Shown here one piece after another: positions 32,604-41,127 of a stretch of 64,000 nt of DNA. The stretch's first letter is position 1. Each line of letters opens with the position of its first letter. The translations under genes and the position numbers were made by a program. The notes under the pieces were generated by a model. It was not told the origin of the DNA. It did no database searches and worked only from the letters and a program-made list of their open reading frames with translations. Origin of the DNA: Tardiphaga sp052076105 (GTDB taxonomy: Bacteria > Pseudomonadota > Alphaproteobacteria > Rhizobiales > Xanthobacteraceae); NCBI RefSeq assembly GCF_052076105.1, contig NZ_CP197245.1, positions 1,302,001-1,366,000 on the forward strand. Reading direction: 5' to 3'.

Positions 32604-33533
32604 TTAATCCGGTAATGATGGCTGCGCCAGATATGCGAGGAGCTTGATCTCGCGGCGTCCGCGGGTGACAGTGTCGAGCACGAGGCCCGACGAAAATGAG
32701 AGCACGCCGACGATCATCAGACCAGTCGAGAGCACGGCGGTGGGCAGCCGAGGCACCAACCCCGTTTCCAGATAGGTGACGGTGACGGGAATCGCGAGGC
32801 CGATGGAGACGATGCCGAAAAATAGGCCGATTGTGCCGAAGAAGCGCAGCGGCTTTTCCGAACGGTAGAGCTTCATGATGGTGCCGAGGATCCGGAAGCC
32901 ATCTCTCCACGTGTTGAGCTTGCTGGTGGAGCCTTGCGGCCGCGCGAAATACGGCGTCTCGATTTCAGTGACCGGCAGCGCAAGCTGCAGCGCATGAACG
33001 CTTAGTTCTGTCTCGATCTCGAAACCATCGGACAGCACCGGGAAGGATTTGACGAAGCGCCGCGAGAATATGCGATAGCCTGACAGCACATCCTTGAAGT
33101 TCTGACCGAACGTCATTGACAGAAAGCCGGTGAGCAGGGAGTTGCCGGTACGGTGGCCAAGGCGATAGGCAGCAACCTGTTGCTCAATGCGACGGCCCAC
33201 GACCATGTCGAGGCGATCGTTTAACAGCGCTTCGATCATGGCTGGTGCGGATGTCGCGTCGTAGGTCGCATCGCCATCGACGAGAACGTAGACATCGGCA
33301 TCGACGTCACCGAACATGCGGCGGACGACATGACCCTTGCCCTGGCGATGCTCGCTGCGAACAATCGCGCCCGCCTGCGACGCGACTTCGCGCGTGCGAT
33401 CTGTCGAGTTGTTGTCGTAGACATAAATCGCGGCGGCCGGCAGCGCCTTCCGGAAATCGTTCACGACTGTTGCGACTGCGACCTCTTCATTGAAGCAGGG
33501 GATCAGGATAGCGACGCGGGGCGTTGCGGTCAT
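32604..33533 (-). CDS. glycosyltransferase family 2 with C-terminal membrane helices
   Basis: A 309-residue GT2 enzyme. The GT-A domain spans residues 1-225 (ILIPCFNEEVAVATVVNDF; YDNNSTDRT; the metal-binding LVDGDATYD around 87). Two hydrophobic helices (about 232-255 and 265-290) anchor it in the inner membrane, as in dolichyl-phosphate-mannose-synthase-like proteins that glycosylate polyprenyl phosphate. It converges on the GH2 gene with a 54-bp gap. It may build the lipid-linked sugar used by the neighbouring carrier-protein pathway; that is inference. Confidence 0.88.
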   Translation of the reverse strand: MTATPRVAILIPCFNEEVAVATVVNDFRKALPAAAIYVYDNNSTDRTREVASQAGAIVRSEHRQGKGHVVRRMFGDVDADVYVLVDGDATYDATSAPAMIEALLNDRLDMVVGRRIEQQVAAYRLGHRTGNSLLTGFLSMTFGQNFKDVLSGYRIFSRRFVKSFPVLSDGFEIETELSVHALQLALPVTEIETPYFARPQGSTSKLNTWRDGFRILGTIMKLYRSEKPLRFFGTIGLFFGIVSIGLAIPVTVTYLETGLVPRLPTAVLSTGLMIVGVLSFSSGLVLDTVTRGRREIKLLAYLAQPSLPD

Positions 33534-33655
33534 GGAGCTTTCCGGCGGGTTCGAGGCGCAGCACGATCTCCGATCGACTGCACCCGGACGAAGATGTGCT
33601 CCCGATTAATGCAGCCTATGGCGTTAATTTTCACGGTATTTGACGGTTCGCGGCC

Positions 33656-34849
33656 TCAGACCACCTTGCCTCGTCGCAATTCGGCGATCTCGTCGGCACC
33701 GAAGCCAAATTCGGCGAGTAGCTCCTCGGTCTGCTCGCCGACTTCCGGTGGCCGGGCGGCCATGTGGCTCGGCGTACGTGACAGCGTGAAGGGCTGAGCG
33801 ACCAGCGTGATCTTGCGGTTCTGGTCGTTGGGAACGTCCTGCGCGAGGCCCAGATGCCTGACCTGCGCATCGGCGAACATCTGGTCGACGGAGTAGATCG
33901 GACCGCAGGGCACGCCGGCGGCATTGAGATCGTTGACCCATTCCTCGGTGGTGCGTTTTTCGGTGCAGGCGCTGATCGCGGCGTTGAGGGCGTCGCGGTT
34001 CTTCGAGCGGGCAGGGCCGGTGGCATAGTCGGGATGGGTGATCAATTCCGGGGCGCCGATGGCTTGCGCGCAGCGCTCCCAGATCTTGCCGCCGGTGGTG
34101 GCGATGTTGATGTAGCCGTCGGAGGTCTTGAACACGCCGGTGGGGATGCTGGTCGGGTGGTTGTTGCCAGCCTGTTGCGGGACTTCGCCTTCCATCAGCC
34201 AGCGCGAGGCCTGGAAATCCAGCATGAAGATCTGGGCCTGCAGCAGCGAGGTCTGGACCCACTGGCCCTGGCCGGAGACGTCGCGCTCCAGCAGCGCCGT
34301 AAGGACGCCCAGCGCGCAGAAAAGCCCGGCGGTGAGGTCGGCCACGGGGATACCGACCCGCATCGGGCCCTCGCCGGGCGCGCCTGTAATGGACATCAGG
34401 CCGCCCATGCCCTGGGCGATTTGATCGAAGCCCGGCCGCTTGTGATAGGGGCCGTCCTGGCCGAAGCCGGAAATGCTGGCATAGACAATGCCGGGATTGA
34501 ACGCCTTCAGGCTCTCATAATCGATGCCGAGCCGGGCCTTAACATCCGGACGAAAATTCTCGACCACCACATCGGCCTTTTCAACGAGCCGCTTGAACAC
34601 GGCAAGGCCGCGCGGATCCTTCAGGTTCAGGGTCATGGCCCGCTTGTTGCGGTGCAAATTCTGGAAGTCCGAGCCCTGGCGGGGGCCGCCGGGCTGCTCA
34701 GAACCCGCGTCGTCGCTCAGCGCATCGATCTTGATGACATTGGCGCCCCAATCCGCGAACTGGCGTACCGCTGTCGGGCCGGAACGGATCCGGGTGAGGT
34801 CGAGCACGGTAAAGCGGGAGAGGGCAGAGGAGGCGCGCGGGAAGGGCAT
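33656..34849 (-). CDS. CaiB/BaiF family (class III) CoA-transferase
   Basis: A 397-residue class III CoA-transferase, close to the usual 390-430. The N-terminal FTVLDLTRIRSGPTAVRQFADWGANVIK binds CoA, and the catalytic Asp is D171 in VADLTAG. AMTLNLKDPRG and VVENFRPDV are further family hallmarks. It moves CoA between an acyl-CoA donor and a free acid (formyl-CoA/oxalate, succinyl-CoA/various) in the cytoplasm. It stands alone: 122 bp from the GT2 gene and about 250 bp from the Nudix gene. Substrates are not predictable. Confidence 0.9.
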   Translation of the reverse strand: MPFPRASSALSRFTVLDLTRIRSGPTAVRQFADWGANVIKIDALSDDAGSEQPGGPRQGSDFQNLHRNKRAMTLNLKDPRGLAVFKRLVEKADVVVENFRPDVKARLGIDYESLKAFNPGIVYASISGFGQDGPYHKRPGFDQIAQGMGGLMSITGAPGEGPMRVGIPVADLTAGLFCALGVLTALLERDVSGQGQWVQTSLLQAQIFMLDFQASRWLMEGEVPQQAGNNHPTSIPTGVFKTSDGYINIATTGGKIWERCAQAIGAPELITHPDYATGPARSKNRDALNAAISACTEKRTTEEWVNDLNAAGVPCGPIYSVDQMFADAQVRHLGLAQDVPNDQNRKITLVAQPFTLSRTPSHMAARPPEVGEQTEELLAEFGFGADEIAELRRGKVV

Positions 34850-34914
34850 TCAGAGGGCTCCGGAATGACGCAAGGTTCGGCCGAAACACTACCTTTCGCG
34901 CAAACCGGCGGGCT

Positions 34915-34950
34915 TGTCATGCCCCGCCGTCGCGATCGGGGCGTGCATCC
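34915..34950. repeat. single arm of the dispersed palindromic repeat
   Basis: TTGTCATGCCCCGCC and GGGGCGTGCATCC flank a GTCGCGATC centre. The outer part (TGTCATGCCCCGC...GCATCC) matches the left arm of the 21953-22052 element, with a different loop. It lies upstream of the CoA-transferase gene, between it and the Nudix gene. Confidence 0.5.
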
Positions 34951-35096
34951 CCGCCATCCCGCGCAAAAATCGATGTAACCGGGCTGTCACGTCCGGTTGC
35001 AATTGGGGGGCGAACTCGCGCAGTCGCGTGCGGGCAACGCGCAGCCAGACAACTCGCTGAGTGTCCTGCGCCATCGCCATGCCGGCTGAGGGGCCT

Positions 35097-35678
35097 TCAC
35101 GCGGGCTTGGGTGTGAAAAGATCCGGGCGCCTGATCTGCAAGGCTTGCACGAGCGCCAGCAATTTCATGTCGACGGTTGACGCTGTCCGGACGTGGTCGG
35201 CAAGCGTCGCGAGCGATATCTCGTCGACGTCGATGTCCTCGTTCTCGTGGGCGAGGCCGCCGCCGGACGCGACCCGGTCGGCGGCGCGGTACGGCGCCAG
35301 ATACAATACAAGTCGTTCAGTCGAAACGGCCAGCATGGACCAGCAATTCGCAACCATCTCCAGCGTTCCGAGGCGAACGCCTGCCTCTTCCATTGCTTCG
35401 CGCCGGGCACAGGCCTCGGCATCGCCATCGTCGTTCACCCCGGCAATTGGCTCGATAACATTGTCGGCCCCTGGCGATACATGCTCGACCGGTGTCCGGA
35501 ACTGGCTGATGACAAGAGCGACCCGGCGTTCGTCATCATAGGGGAGAACCGCGACCGCATCGCCGTGATGCTCGATGTGTCGTGTGAACAACTGGCCTGT
35601 CGCAGATTTCACGTCTGCCAGAAACACCTTCATCCATCCATCTACGACGATCCGCACGTCCACTATGCTGTTCTTCAT
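35097..35678 (-). CDS. Nudix hydrolase
   Basis: A 193-residue Nudix protein resembling the ADP-ribose/GDP-mannose pyrophosphatase branch (QFRTPVEHVSPGADNVIEPIAG). The Nudix box ends in the canonical catalytic REAMEEAGV. Its first half (GVNDDGDAEACAR) is one residue shorter than usual and has Asp where Glu is expected; the metal-binding EE pair is intact, so activity is plausible. It hydrolyses nucleoside diphosphates linked to another moiety. The flanks (247 bp and 278 bp) contain no other genes. Confidence 0.85.
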   Translation of the reverse strand: MKNSIVDVRIVVDGWMKVFLADVKSATGQLFTRHIEHHGDAVAVLPYDDERRVALVISQFRTPVEHVSPGADNVIEPIAGVNDDGDAEACARREAMEEAGVRLGTLEMVANCWSMLAVSTERLVLYLAPYRAADRVASGGGLAHENEDIDVDEISLATLADHVRTASTVDMKLLALVQALQIRRPDLFTPKPA

Positions 35679-35956
35679 CGTTTATCCTTCGACTGTCCCA
35701 GGAATGTCTGTCGCATTTATTGCCCGGGCTGTCGCCTATCCGTGGCTGCGCGCCGTGACGGGCACGTCGGGTCGATGTGTCGCCACGGCGAATGTATGTC
35801 CGTGTGGAGCGCTTCCCGGTTTGGTGCTAGTCACTTGCGGCGGCGCGTACGTCACCCGTCAAATGATTACTTGCCTTTGACCGTTCCGGTGGCGTTCCGC
35901 AGGCGCGGCCTTCTTGTCGTGGCGCTGATATTATGCGCGTTGGATCGGATTTTGGA

Positions 35957-36817
35957 ATGCAGAGCATTGTGTTGGGCGGCTCCGGCATCGTCGGTGGCCA
36001 CATTGTTTCGAAGTTGATCGTGGCTGGCGAACATCCCATCGCCATATCGCGATCGCCGCCGGCGGACGAACGAGCGGTCCGGTGGGTTCAGGGCGACCTG
36101 GCCCGTCCCGAATCCCTGCAACTGCCGCGCATCACCACCGTTTATTGTACGGCACATTCGCTTTTGCTCGCGAAAGCGCTCCCCAGTCTGTTCAGCGACG
36201 AATTGCAGCGGGTCGTCCTGTTTACATCGACCAGCATCGTGACCAAGCTCAATTCCGACATTCCGGCCGAGCGCGAAGGCTTGCAGCGGCTGGCCGAGGG
36301 CGAGCAACAGACGATCGATCTGTGCACCCGCATGGGTGTCGGCTGGACTGTGCTCCGGCCGACGATGATCTATGACGAGGGGCGTGATGCCAATGTCTCG
36401 CGATTGGCGCGGCTGATTCAAAAGGTCGGGGTGATGCCGCTTGCGGGACGGGGAGCCGGATTACGCCAACCGGTTCACGCTGAAGATCTTGCGATCGGCG
36501 CGCTGAACGCCGCATCCAGCGAGGCGGCCCGCGACAAGATCTATGCTCTGCCGGGGCCGGATGCGATCAGTTATCGCGAGATGGTCGGCCGCATCTTCGA
36601 CGGACTCGGCAAGCGCCGGCGTATCGTTACGGTGCCGCCCGTGCTGTGGAGGGCTGCATTTGCGCTGGCGGCGCCGCTATTGCCGAATGCCAATGCGGCG
36701 ATGGGCGAGCGCATGGCGAAGGACATGGTGTTCGATGCCGCGCCCGCGATCAGGGATTTTGGCTGGAGCCCGCGCAGCTTTCATCCGCAGTTTGAGCGGG
36801 CATTCGGGCTTCCGTAG
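35957..36817 (+). CDS. NAD-dependent epimerase/dehydratase family (SDR) protein
   Basis: A 286-residue atypical/extended SDR. The nucleotide-binding motif is VLGGSGIVGGHIV at the N-terminus, followed by LFTSTSIVTKL and VLRPTMIYDEGRDANVSRL. The catalytic YxxxK is not recognisable, as in NADH-ubiquinone-oxidoreductase-type (NDUFA9-like) or sugar-epimerase-like atypical SDRs. I use the ATG at 35957, where the Rossmann strand begins; 35933 is also possible. It is convergent with the membrane glycosyltransferase gene. The substrate is unknown; a sugar nucleotide is one option given the locus that follows. Confidence 0.82.
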   Translation: MQSIVLGGSGIVGGHIVSKLIVAGEHPIAISRSPPADERAVRWVQGDLARPESLQLPRITTVYCTAHSLLLAKALPSLFSDELQRVVLFTSTSIVTKLNSDIPAEREGLQRLAEGEQQTIDLCTRMGVGWTVLRPTMIYDEGRDANVSRLARLIQKVGVMPLAGRGAGLRQPVHAEDLAIGALNAASSEAARDKIYALPGPDAISYREMVGRIFDGLGKRRRIVTVPPVLWRAAFALAAPLLPNANAAMGERMAKDMVFDAAPAIRDFGWSPRSFHPQFERAFGLP

Positions 36818-36831
36818 ACGGTTGCGCTCCC

Positions 36832-38721
36832 TTAGTTGGATTTTTCCGGGATCGTTGAATCAGCCAGGATTGACCCCTTCGTGACACGCACCGTATTCAG
36901 CCGGGCATTGATATTGGACGTCAAGCGAATGCGGGGGTCCGATAGCGCTGGCACATCGACCAGTCTTTTCTGCACGAGCATGCCGTCCTGGTCCCGATAT
37001 GACAGCACATAATTGGCAAGCACCGACGGATCCATCCGTTCGATGGTCACGGATATGCTGTCGATATGTCGATTGCCTGTGTCCCCCGTTATGTGCGCGA
37101 TAGAGAAAACGAAGCGTCGCTCGTTATCCAGAAGCTGGTAGTCGAGCGAGGCAATGTTCTCGCTTGAGGCGGCGATTTCGGACGGCTTTGTATAAATCTG
37201 GACCGGGCGCTTGTATTTAGCTTTGACGTAAGCCGTCCAGTAGTCAGGGGGAACGACTGTGAACCAAGATCCGCTTCCGAACCTTGGCGCAAAAATGACC
37301 GGGGAGGTCTGACCTGTAGCATCGATCGTCTTGAGGGCCAATGCAAGGATACGCCAGCGGCCTGCCTCCGGACGCATATCCGCTGCAACGGCATCGTTCA
37401 TTCTGCTGCCGACGGCAGCAAAGGCACCCAATATGATTGCCAGCAGGAGCGCGATGACAATTCCAAGGCCGCGCAGGTGCACGAACGGCATGAGGATGCC
37501 GGCAAGCATCATGCTGACGCCGAAGTGCGACAGAATTGTCATGACGTATGAGTTGATGCCGTATTCAAGGCACCAAGTCTGATATTTCTGGGTCATCGCA
37601 ACGGGCAGAATTGGCAAGAACGTGATCATGCCTCCGATCAGGATGAGCGGGATGAACCTCCAGACTGTTACGCCCTGTCCAGGCATTCGTCGTAGTGTGA
37701 TGAATGCTGCGTAGGCTGTCATGATCCCGACGAGGATCGTGCCCGGATAGGCGGCCAATTCGTTTACGTAAAGATAGATGTCGTAGACGATCGCGGTACC
37801 CGCACCCGTCAGGGCGTCCGCATACAGGACTTTGTAGGGAATAACGAGATCGTAAAGGACCGAGCCACTGAGCGAGAAATTCAGCAGCGTCGTGGTAATG
37901 TTGGCGGCATCAAATGGGGCGAGCGAATGTCCGTTATACTTGGACGGATGTGCAATCATCCATCCGACCGCCAGCAACGCGTACAGGGCCGGAACGACGA
38001 TGCTGACGAGGACTAGGTCGCGCGAGCGGCCACGCGTGAAGTCGCTGACTTTGAAGTTCGCGATCGATTTCTCGACAGCGAGATTACCCACGACGCTGAA
38101 AACGAACAGAAGACAGAAGAGTAGGACCACTCCTTCATTGTTGAATAGTGCCGCAAACAAGAACAGGGCGCTGGATGCGAGTGCGGCTCTCGAGGCTGAA
38201 AGATAGTAGCGACGCCCCGCCAATATCGCGAAGGCGCAGAGGGTTGCGGAAGGCCACACCAGAAGCGGATACGCGGTTAGTGCTGAGCCTTCCCAGCGCA
38301 GCGCCAGCAGACCCAAAAAGAGGCAGGCCGCAAAACCGGCCGTCCGACGGCCCCAGTAGGCTGATACAACTCCGTAAAAACTGACGAAGAAAATGACAAA
38401 GCTGCCTAGTTTCAGGATGCTCTCCAAGGGAGTGCCTACCCAAAACAGGGCGCGGAGCATCATGTTTCCGATAGGAAAGGCCCACACCCGCCCTTGGCTT
38501 CGCGCCCAGTCTCCGATCGGATCCGAGGCAGGCTGATGCGCATGCAACGCCCAAGCAGCGTCGTCGGTATGCATGGGTCCCATGCCCCACAATCGTAGGC
38601 ACAGACAGGCCAGCAAAAGCGCAATGGCGAGACCATCGATGCCGACGAAATACAATGCCTGTATCAGACGCGCGTGAACTGCGGCTATCCGCTGACGGGT
38701 ATCTTGCATCGAAGCGAGCAT
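36832..38721 (-). CDS. GT-C-type membrane glycosyltransferase, type-specific gtr partner (GtrC-like)
   Basis: A 629-residue polytopic protein with about 10-11 hydrophobic helices up to residue 430 and a periplasmic C-terminal domain of about 190 residues. The first periplasmic loop has an acidic pair (PMHTDDAAW), as in GT-C transferases. Upstream in the same direction are GtrB- and GtrA-like genes, so it fills the type-specific third position of a gtr cassette. It would move the sugar from polyprenyl phosphate onto the polysaccharide in the periplasm. No sequence family was recognised beyond that; the role rests on topology and context. Confidence 0.75.
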   Translation of the reverse strand: MLASMQDTRQRIAAVHARLIQALYFVGIDGLAIALLLACLCLRLWGMGPMHTDDAAWALHAHQPASDPIGDWARSQGRVWAFPIGNMMLRALFWVGTPLESILKLGSFVIFFVSFYGVVSAYWGRRTAGFAACLFLGLLALRWEGSALTAYPLLVWPSATLCAFAILAGRRYYLSASRAALASSALFLFAALFNNEGVVLLFCLLFVFSVVGNLAVEKSIANFKVSDFTRGRSRDLVLVSIVVPALYALLAVGWMIAHPSKYNGHSLAPFDAANITTTLLNFSLSGSVLYDLVIPYKVLYADALTGAGTAIVYDIYLYVNELAAYPGTILVGIMTAYAAFITLRRMPGQGVTVWRFIPLILIGGMITFLPILPVAMTQKYQTWCLEYGINSYVMTILSHFGVSMMLAGILMPFVHLRGLGIVIALLLAIILGAFAAVGSRMNDAVAADMRPEAGRWRILALALKTIDATGQTSPVIFAPRFGSGSWFTVVPPDYWTAYVKAKYKRPVQIYTKPSEIAASSENIASLDYQLLDNERRFVFSIAHITGDTGNRHIDSISVTIERMDPSVLANYVLSYRDQDGMLVQKRLVDVPALSDPRIRLTSNINARLNTVRVTKGSILADSTIPEKSN

Positions 38722-38796
38722 CAGTCCTGTTACAGGTTCGAGTGTACCGAAGGTGGGTTTCTCGGAGGCGAGGGGGCGCCGCGGAGCGGCGTTGTA

Positions 38797-39738
38797 CTAC
38801 TCGAAATTGACGCGCTCGCGTTCGATGACCATCGGGCGGCGCCTGACCTGATTGAAGATCGCGACGATGTATTCGCCAAGCAGGCCGAGGAACAGCATCT
38901 GAACGCCGCCGAAGAAAAAGATCGCGATGACAATTGTCGGTGTTCCCTGAGGACCAAGGTCAAAGCCGAGCAGCTTTAAGACAAGCAGAGTAAAGGCGTA
39001 GACGAAACTCAGGAACGCGATTCCGAAGCCTGCAAAAAAAGCGATACGCAGCGGCGCGCTGCTGAAGCTGATGATCCCGTTCAGGCCCTGATCGACAAGC
39101 TGCCAGAGCCGGTTTCGCGAAATTCCGTGCTTGCGGGGCTGCCACTTGTAGGGAATGCCTACCGATCGGAAGCCTGCGTCGAACGGCATCATGCGCATGA
39201 AGGGCTGCACATCCTCAAAGCGCTTCATGGCGTCCAGGACTTTGCGGTCGACGAGTTGATAGTCGCCAACATCTGCCGGATAGGTCACGTAGGACATGCG
39301 GCTGATGAACTGATAGTAAAAATGCCGCGCTGTACGCAGCAAGATGGGTTCTTCGCGTTCGGCTCTAATTCCGAACACAACCTCGTTGCCGGCTTCCCAG
39401 TGTTTGACAAAGGTGGTGATCAGTTCTGGGGGATCCTGGAGGTCGGCCGGCACGAACAATACGATGGCGTCGCCAGTCGTGCTGAGGACTCCGTTATAGG
39501 TATTGCGCAGAATGCCGAAGTTGCGGGAATTGACGATGATTTTGACCGATGGATCCTCTGCTGCAATCGCCTTCAGGATCTCGACCGTGCGGTCGCTCGA
39601 TGCATTGTCGCAAAATATGTGCTCGCGATCGTAACCAGGCAGCTCGCGCGCAAACAGGTCCTTGATAGCCTGATAGCACTCGGCGATCCCGTCCTCTTCG
39701 TTGAAGCATGGTGTCACGAGGCTGATCGTTTTACGCAC
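38797..39738 (-). CDS. gtrB: GtrB-like polyprenyl-phosphate glycosyltransferase (GT2)
   Basis: A 313-residue GT2 of the DPM1/GtrB type: SLVTPCFNEEDGIAECYQAI, DNASSDRTVEIL and FVPADLQDPPELI (the metal-binding acidic segment). Two C-terminal membrane helices (about 230-252 and 264-290) follow. Such enzymes transfer a hexose from UDP-sugar to undecaprenyl phosphate on the cytoplasmic face. The gene starts within the end of the gtrA-like gene (8-bp overlap) and lies 75 bp upstream of the GtrC-like gene, the standard order of a gtr operon. Confidence 0.9.
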   Translation of the reverse strand: MRKTISLVTPCFNEEDGIAECYQAIKDLFARELPGYDREHIFCDNASSDRTVEILKAIAAEDPSVKIIVNSRNFGILRNTYNGVLSTTGDAIVLFVPADLQDPPELITTFVKHWEAGNEVVFGIRAEREEPILLRTARHFYYQFISRMSYVTYPADVGDYQLVDRKVLDAMKRFEDVQPFMRMMPFDAGFRSVGIPYKWQPRKHGISRNRLWQLVDQGLNGIISFSSAPLRIAFFAGFGIAFLSFVYAFTLLVLKLLGFDLGPQGTPTIVIAIFFFGGVQMLFLGLLGEYIVAIFNQVRRRPMVIERERVNFE

Positions 39739-40129
39739 TTGGCGAACTCCGAAACACGAATAGCTTAAGAACTAAAAATGTGCCGATCACGACAGGCGGC
39801 AAAACGAGGGCCTGTGCGACCAGCGGATGAATGCCCCAGGCAAGCACAGTGCGTAGCAGGAGGACGTTAAATCCATAGATGACGAGGTAAGCGAGCGCAA
39901 ATTTGAGAAAGTTCTTGCCGCCGCCATTGCCGCGAAAGACAAGGCGGCCCGTCGTCATATAGTTGAATCCGACGGCGATGACGACGGTTACAAACAGCGC
40001 CAGCTCCGGAGCAAGTCCCGCGAATATCCCCACGGCATAGACCAGATAGCCGAATGCGGTATTCAACAGACCGACGATCAGGAAACGGGCAAATTGACCA
40101 GCCGTCCGTCTGCGGTCGGCAGGGATCAT
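39731..40129 (-). CDS. gtrA: GtrA-family protein (lipid-linked sugar flippase)
   Basis: A 132-residue GtrA/DPMS-type protein with four membrane helices (FARFLIVGLLNTAFGYLVYA; the conserved FLIVGxxNTxxxY start is intact). GtrA proteins are thought to flip undecaprenyl-phosphate sugar to the periplasm. It is the first gene of the leftward gtrA-gtrB-gtrC-like cassette and overlaps gtrB by 8 bp. It is divergent from rfbF across 227 bp, so both units share this regulatory region. Confidence 0.9.
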   Translation of the reverse strand: MIPADRRRTAGQFARFLIVGLLNTAFGYLVYAVGIFAGLAPELALFVTVVIAVGFNYMTTGRLVFRGNGGGKNFLKFALAYLVIYGFNVLLLRTVLAWGIHPLVAQALVLPPVVIGTFLVLKLFVFRSSPSA

Positions 40130-40356
40130 TGGATGTAGCCAGTCGTCAACACGGGGTTATTTTAGCCGTCGTTCGACAGGAAACGCGTTTTCCTGCCTGA
40201 GCTGCCGTTCTATTCTGCGATCCACTCTGTATGGGAGGGATTGGCCGAATTCAAGCGACAATAGGCGGCCAAGCTGCAGTTGACAAAAACGCTTGGAAAC
40301 GTGCAGTTACTTGAACCTAAAAGCCCGATTTATCTAGCATTTTCGAAAGTAGTCCG

Positions 40357-41127
40357 ATGAAAGTTGTCATCCTTGCAGGGGGCCTCGGCACGCGCCTGGC
40401 TGAGGAAACCAGCGTGCGGCCGAAGCCGATGGTGGAAGTCGGAGCAAGGCCGATTCTCTGGCACATCATGAAGATCTACAGCCACTTTGGCTTCAACGAC
40501 TTCATCGTCTGCCTTGGGTACAAGGGATACGTCGTCAAGGAATATTTTGCTAACTATTTCCTGCACATGACCGATGTGACCTTTCACCTGGCCGAAAATC
40601 GCATGGAAGTTCATCGCGAGACAGCGGAGCCCTGGCGCGTGACGCTCGTGGACACGGGCGACGAGACGATGACCGGTGGGCGCCTGAAGAGAGTGCTGCC
40701 CTATGTCGGCGATGAAGAAGTATTTGCGATGACGTATGGCGACGGTGTCGCCAATATCGATCTGGCGGCCGAATTGGCTTTTCACAGGTCTCACGGCAAG
40801 CAGGCCACGGTGGCGGCGGTGCGTCCCGCCAAGCGTTTCGGCGCGATTTCGATCGAGGGTGATCACGTCAAGAGTTTCCAGGAAAAGCCGGCTGACGACG
40901 GCGGCTGGATTAATGGAGGCTTCTTTCTGCTCTCACCGAGCGTCGGCAAACTGATCGCGGGCGATAGTACGGTCTGGGAAGGGGAGCCGATGGAAACGTT
41001 GGCGCGGACTGATGAGTTGCGCGCTTACGTCCACCATGGCTTCTGGCATCCGATGGATACCATTCGCGACCGCACGTTCCTCGAGTCGCAGTGGACCGGC
41101 GGGAAAGCCGAGTGGAGAGTTTGGTGA
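40357..41127 (+). CDS. rfbF: glucose-1-phosphate cytidylyltransferase
   Basis: A 256-residue nucleotidyltransferase, the normal RfbF length. The N-terminal signature LAGGLGTRLAEE and KPMVEVGARPILWHIMK are diagnostic, as are YGDGVANIDL (metal and sugar-phosphate binding) and FQEKP. It forms CDP-glucose from CTP and glucose 1-phosphate in the cytoplasm, the first step to CDP-6-deoxyhexoses. Its stop overlaps the rfbG start by 3 bp (GTGA). The downstream genes show that the product feeds a branched 6-deoxysugar pathway. Confidence 0.96.
   Translation: MKVVILAGGLGTRLAEETSVRPKPMVEVGARPILWHIMKIYSHFGFNDFIVCLGYKGYVVKEYFANYFLHMTDVTFHLAENRMEVHRETAEPWRVTLVDTGDETMTGGRLKRVLPYVGDEEVFAMTYGDGVANIDLAAELAFHRSHGKQATVAAVRPAKRFGAISIEGDHVKSFQEKPADDGGWINGGFFLLSPSVGKLIAGDSTVWEGEPMETLARTDELRAYVHHGFWHPMDTIRDRTFLESQWTGGKAEWRVW

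Noticed and set aside
35575..35880. 101-codon rightward frame upstream of the SDR gene
   Set aside because: It overlaps the start of the Nudix gene on the other strand, has many Cys/Arg residues and no recognisable domain.
40280..40310. TTGACA upstream of rfbF as a promoter
   Set aside because: The -35 box is perfect, but no acceptable -10 box lies at 16-18 bases, so it was not listed as a feature.
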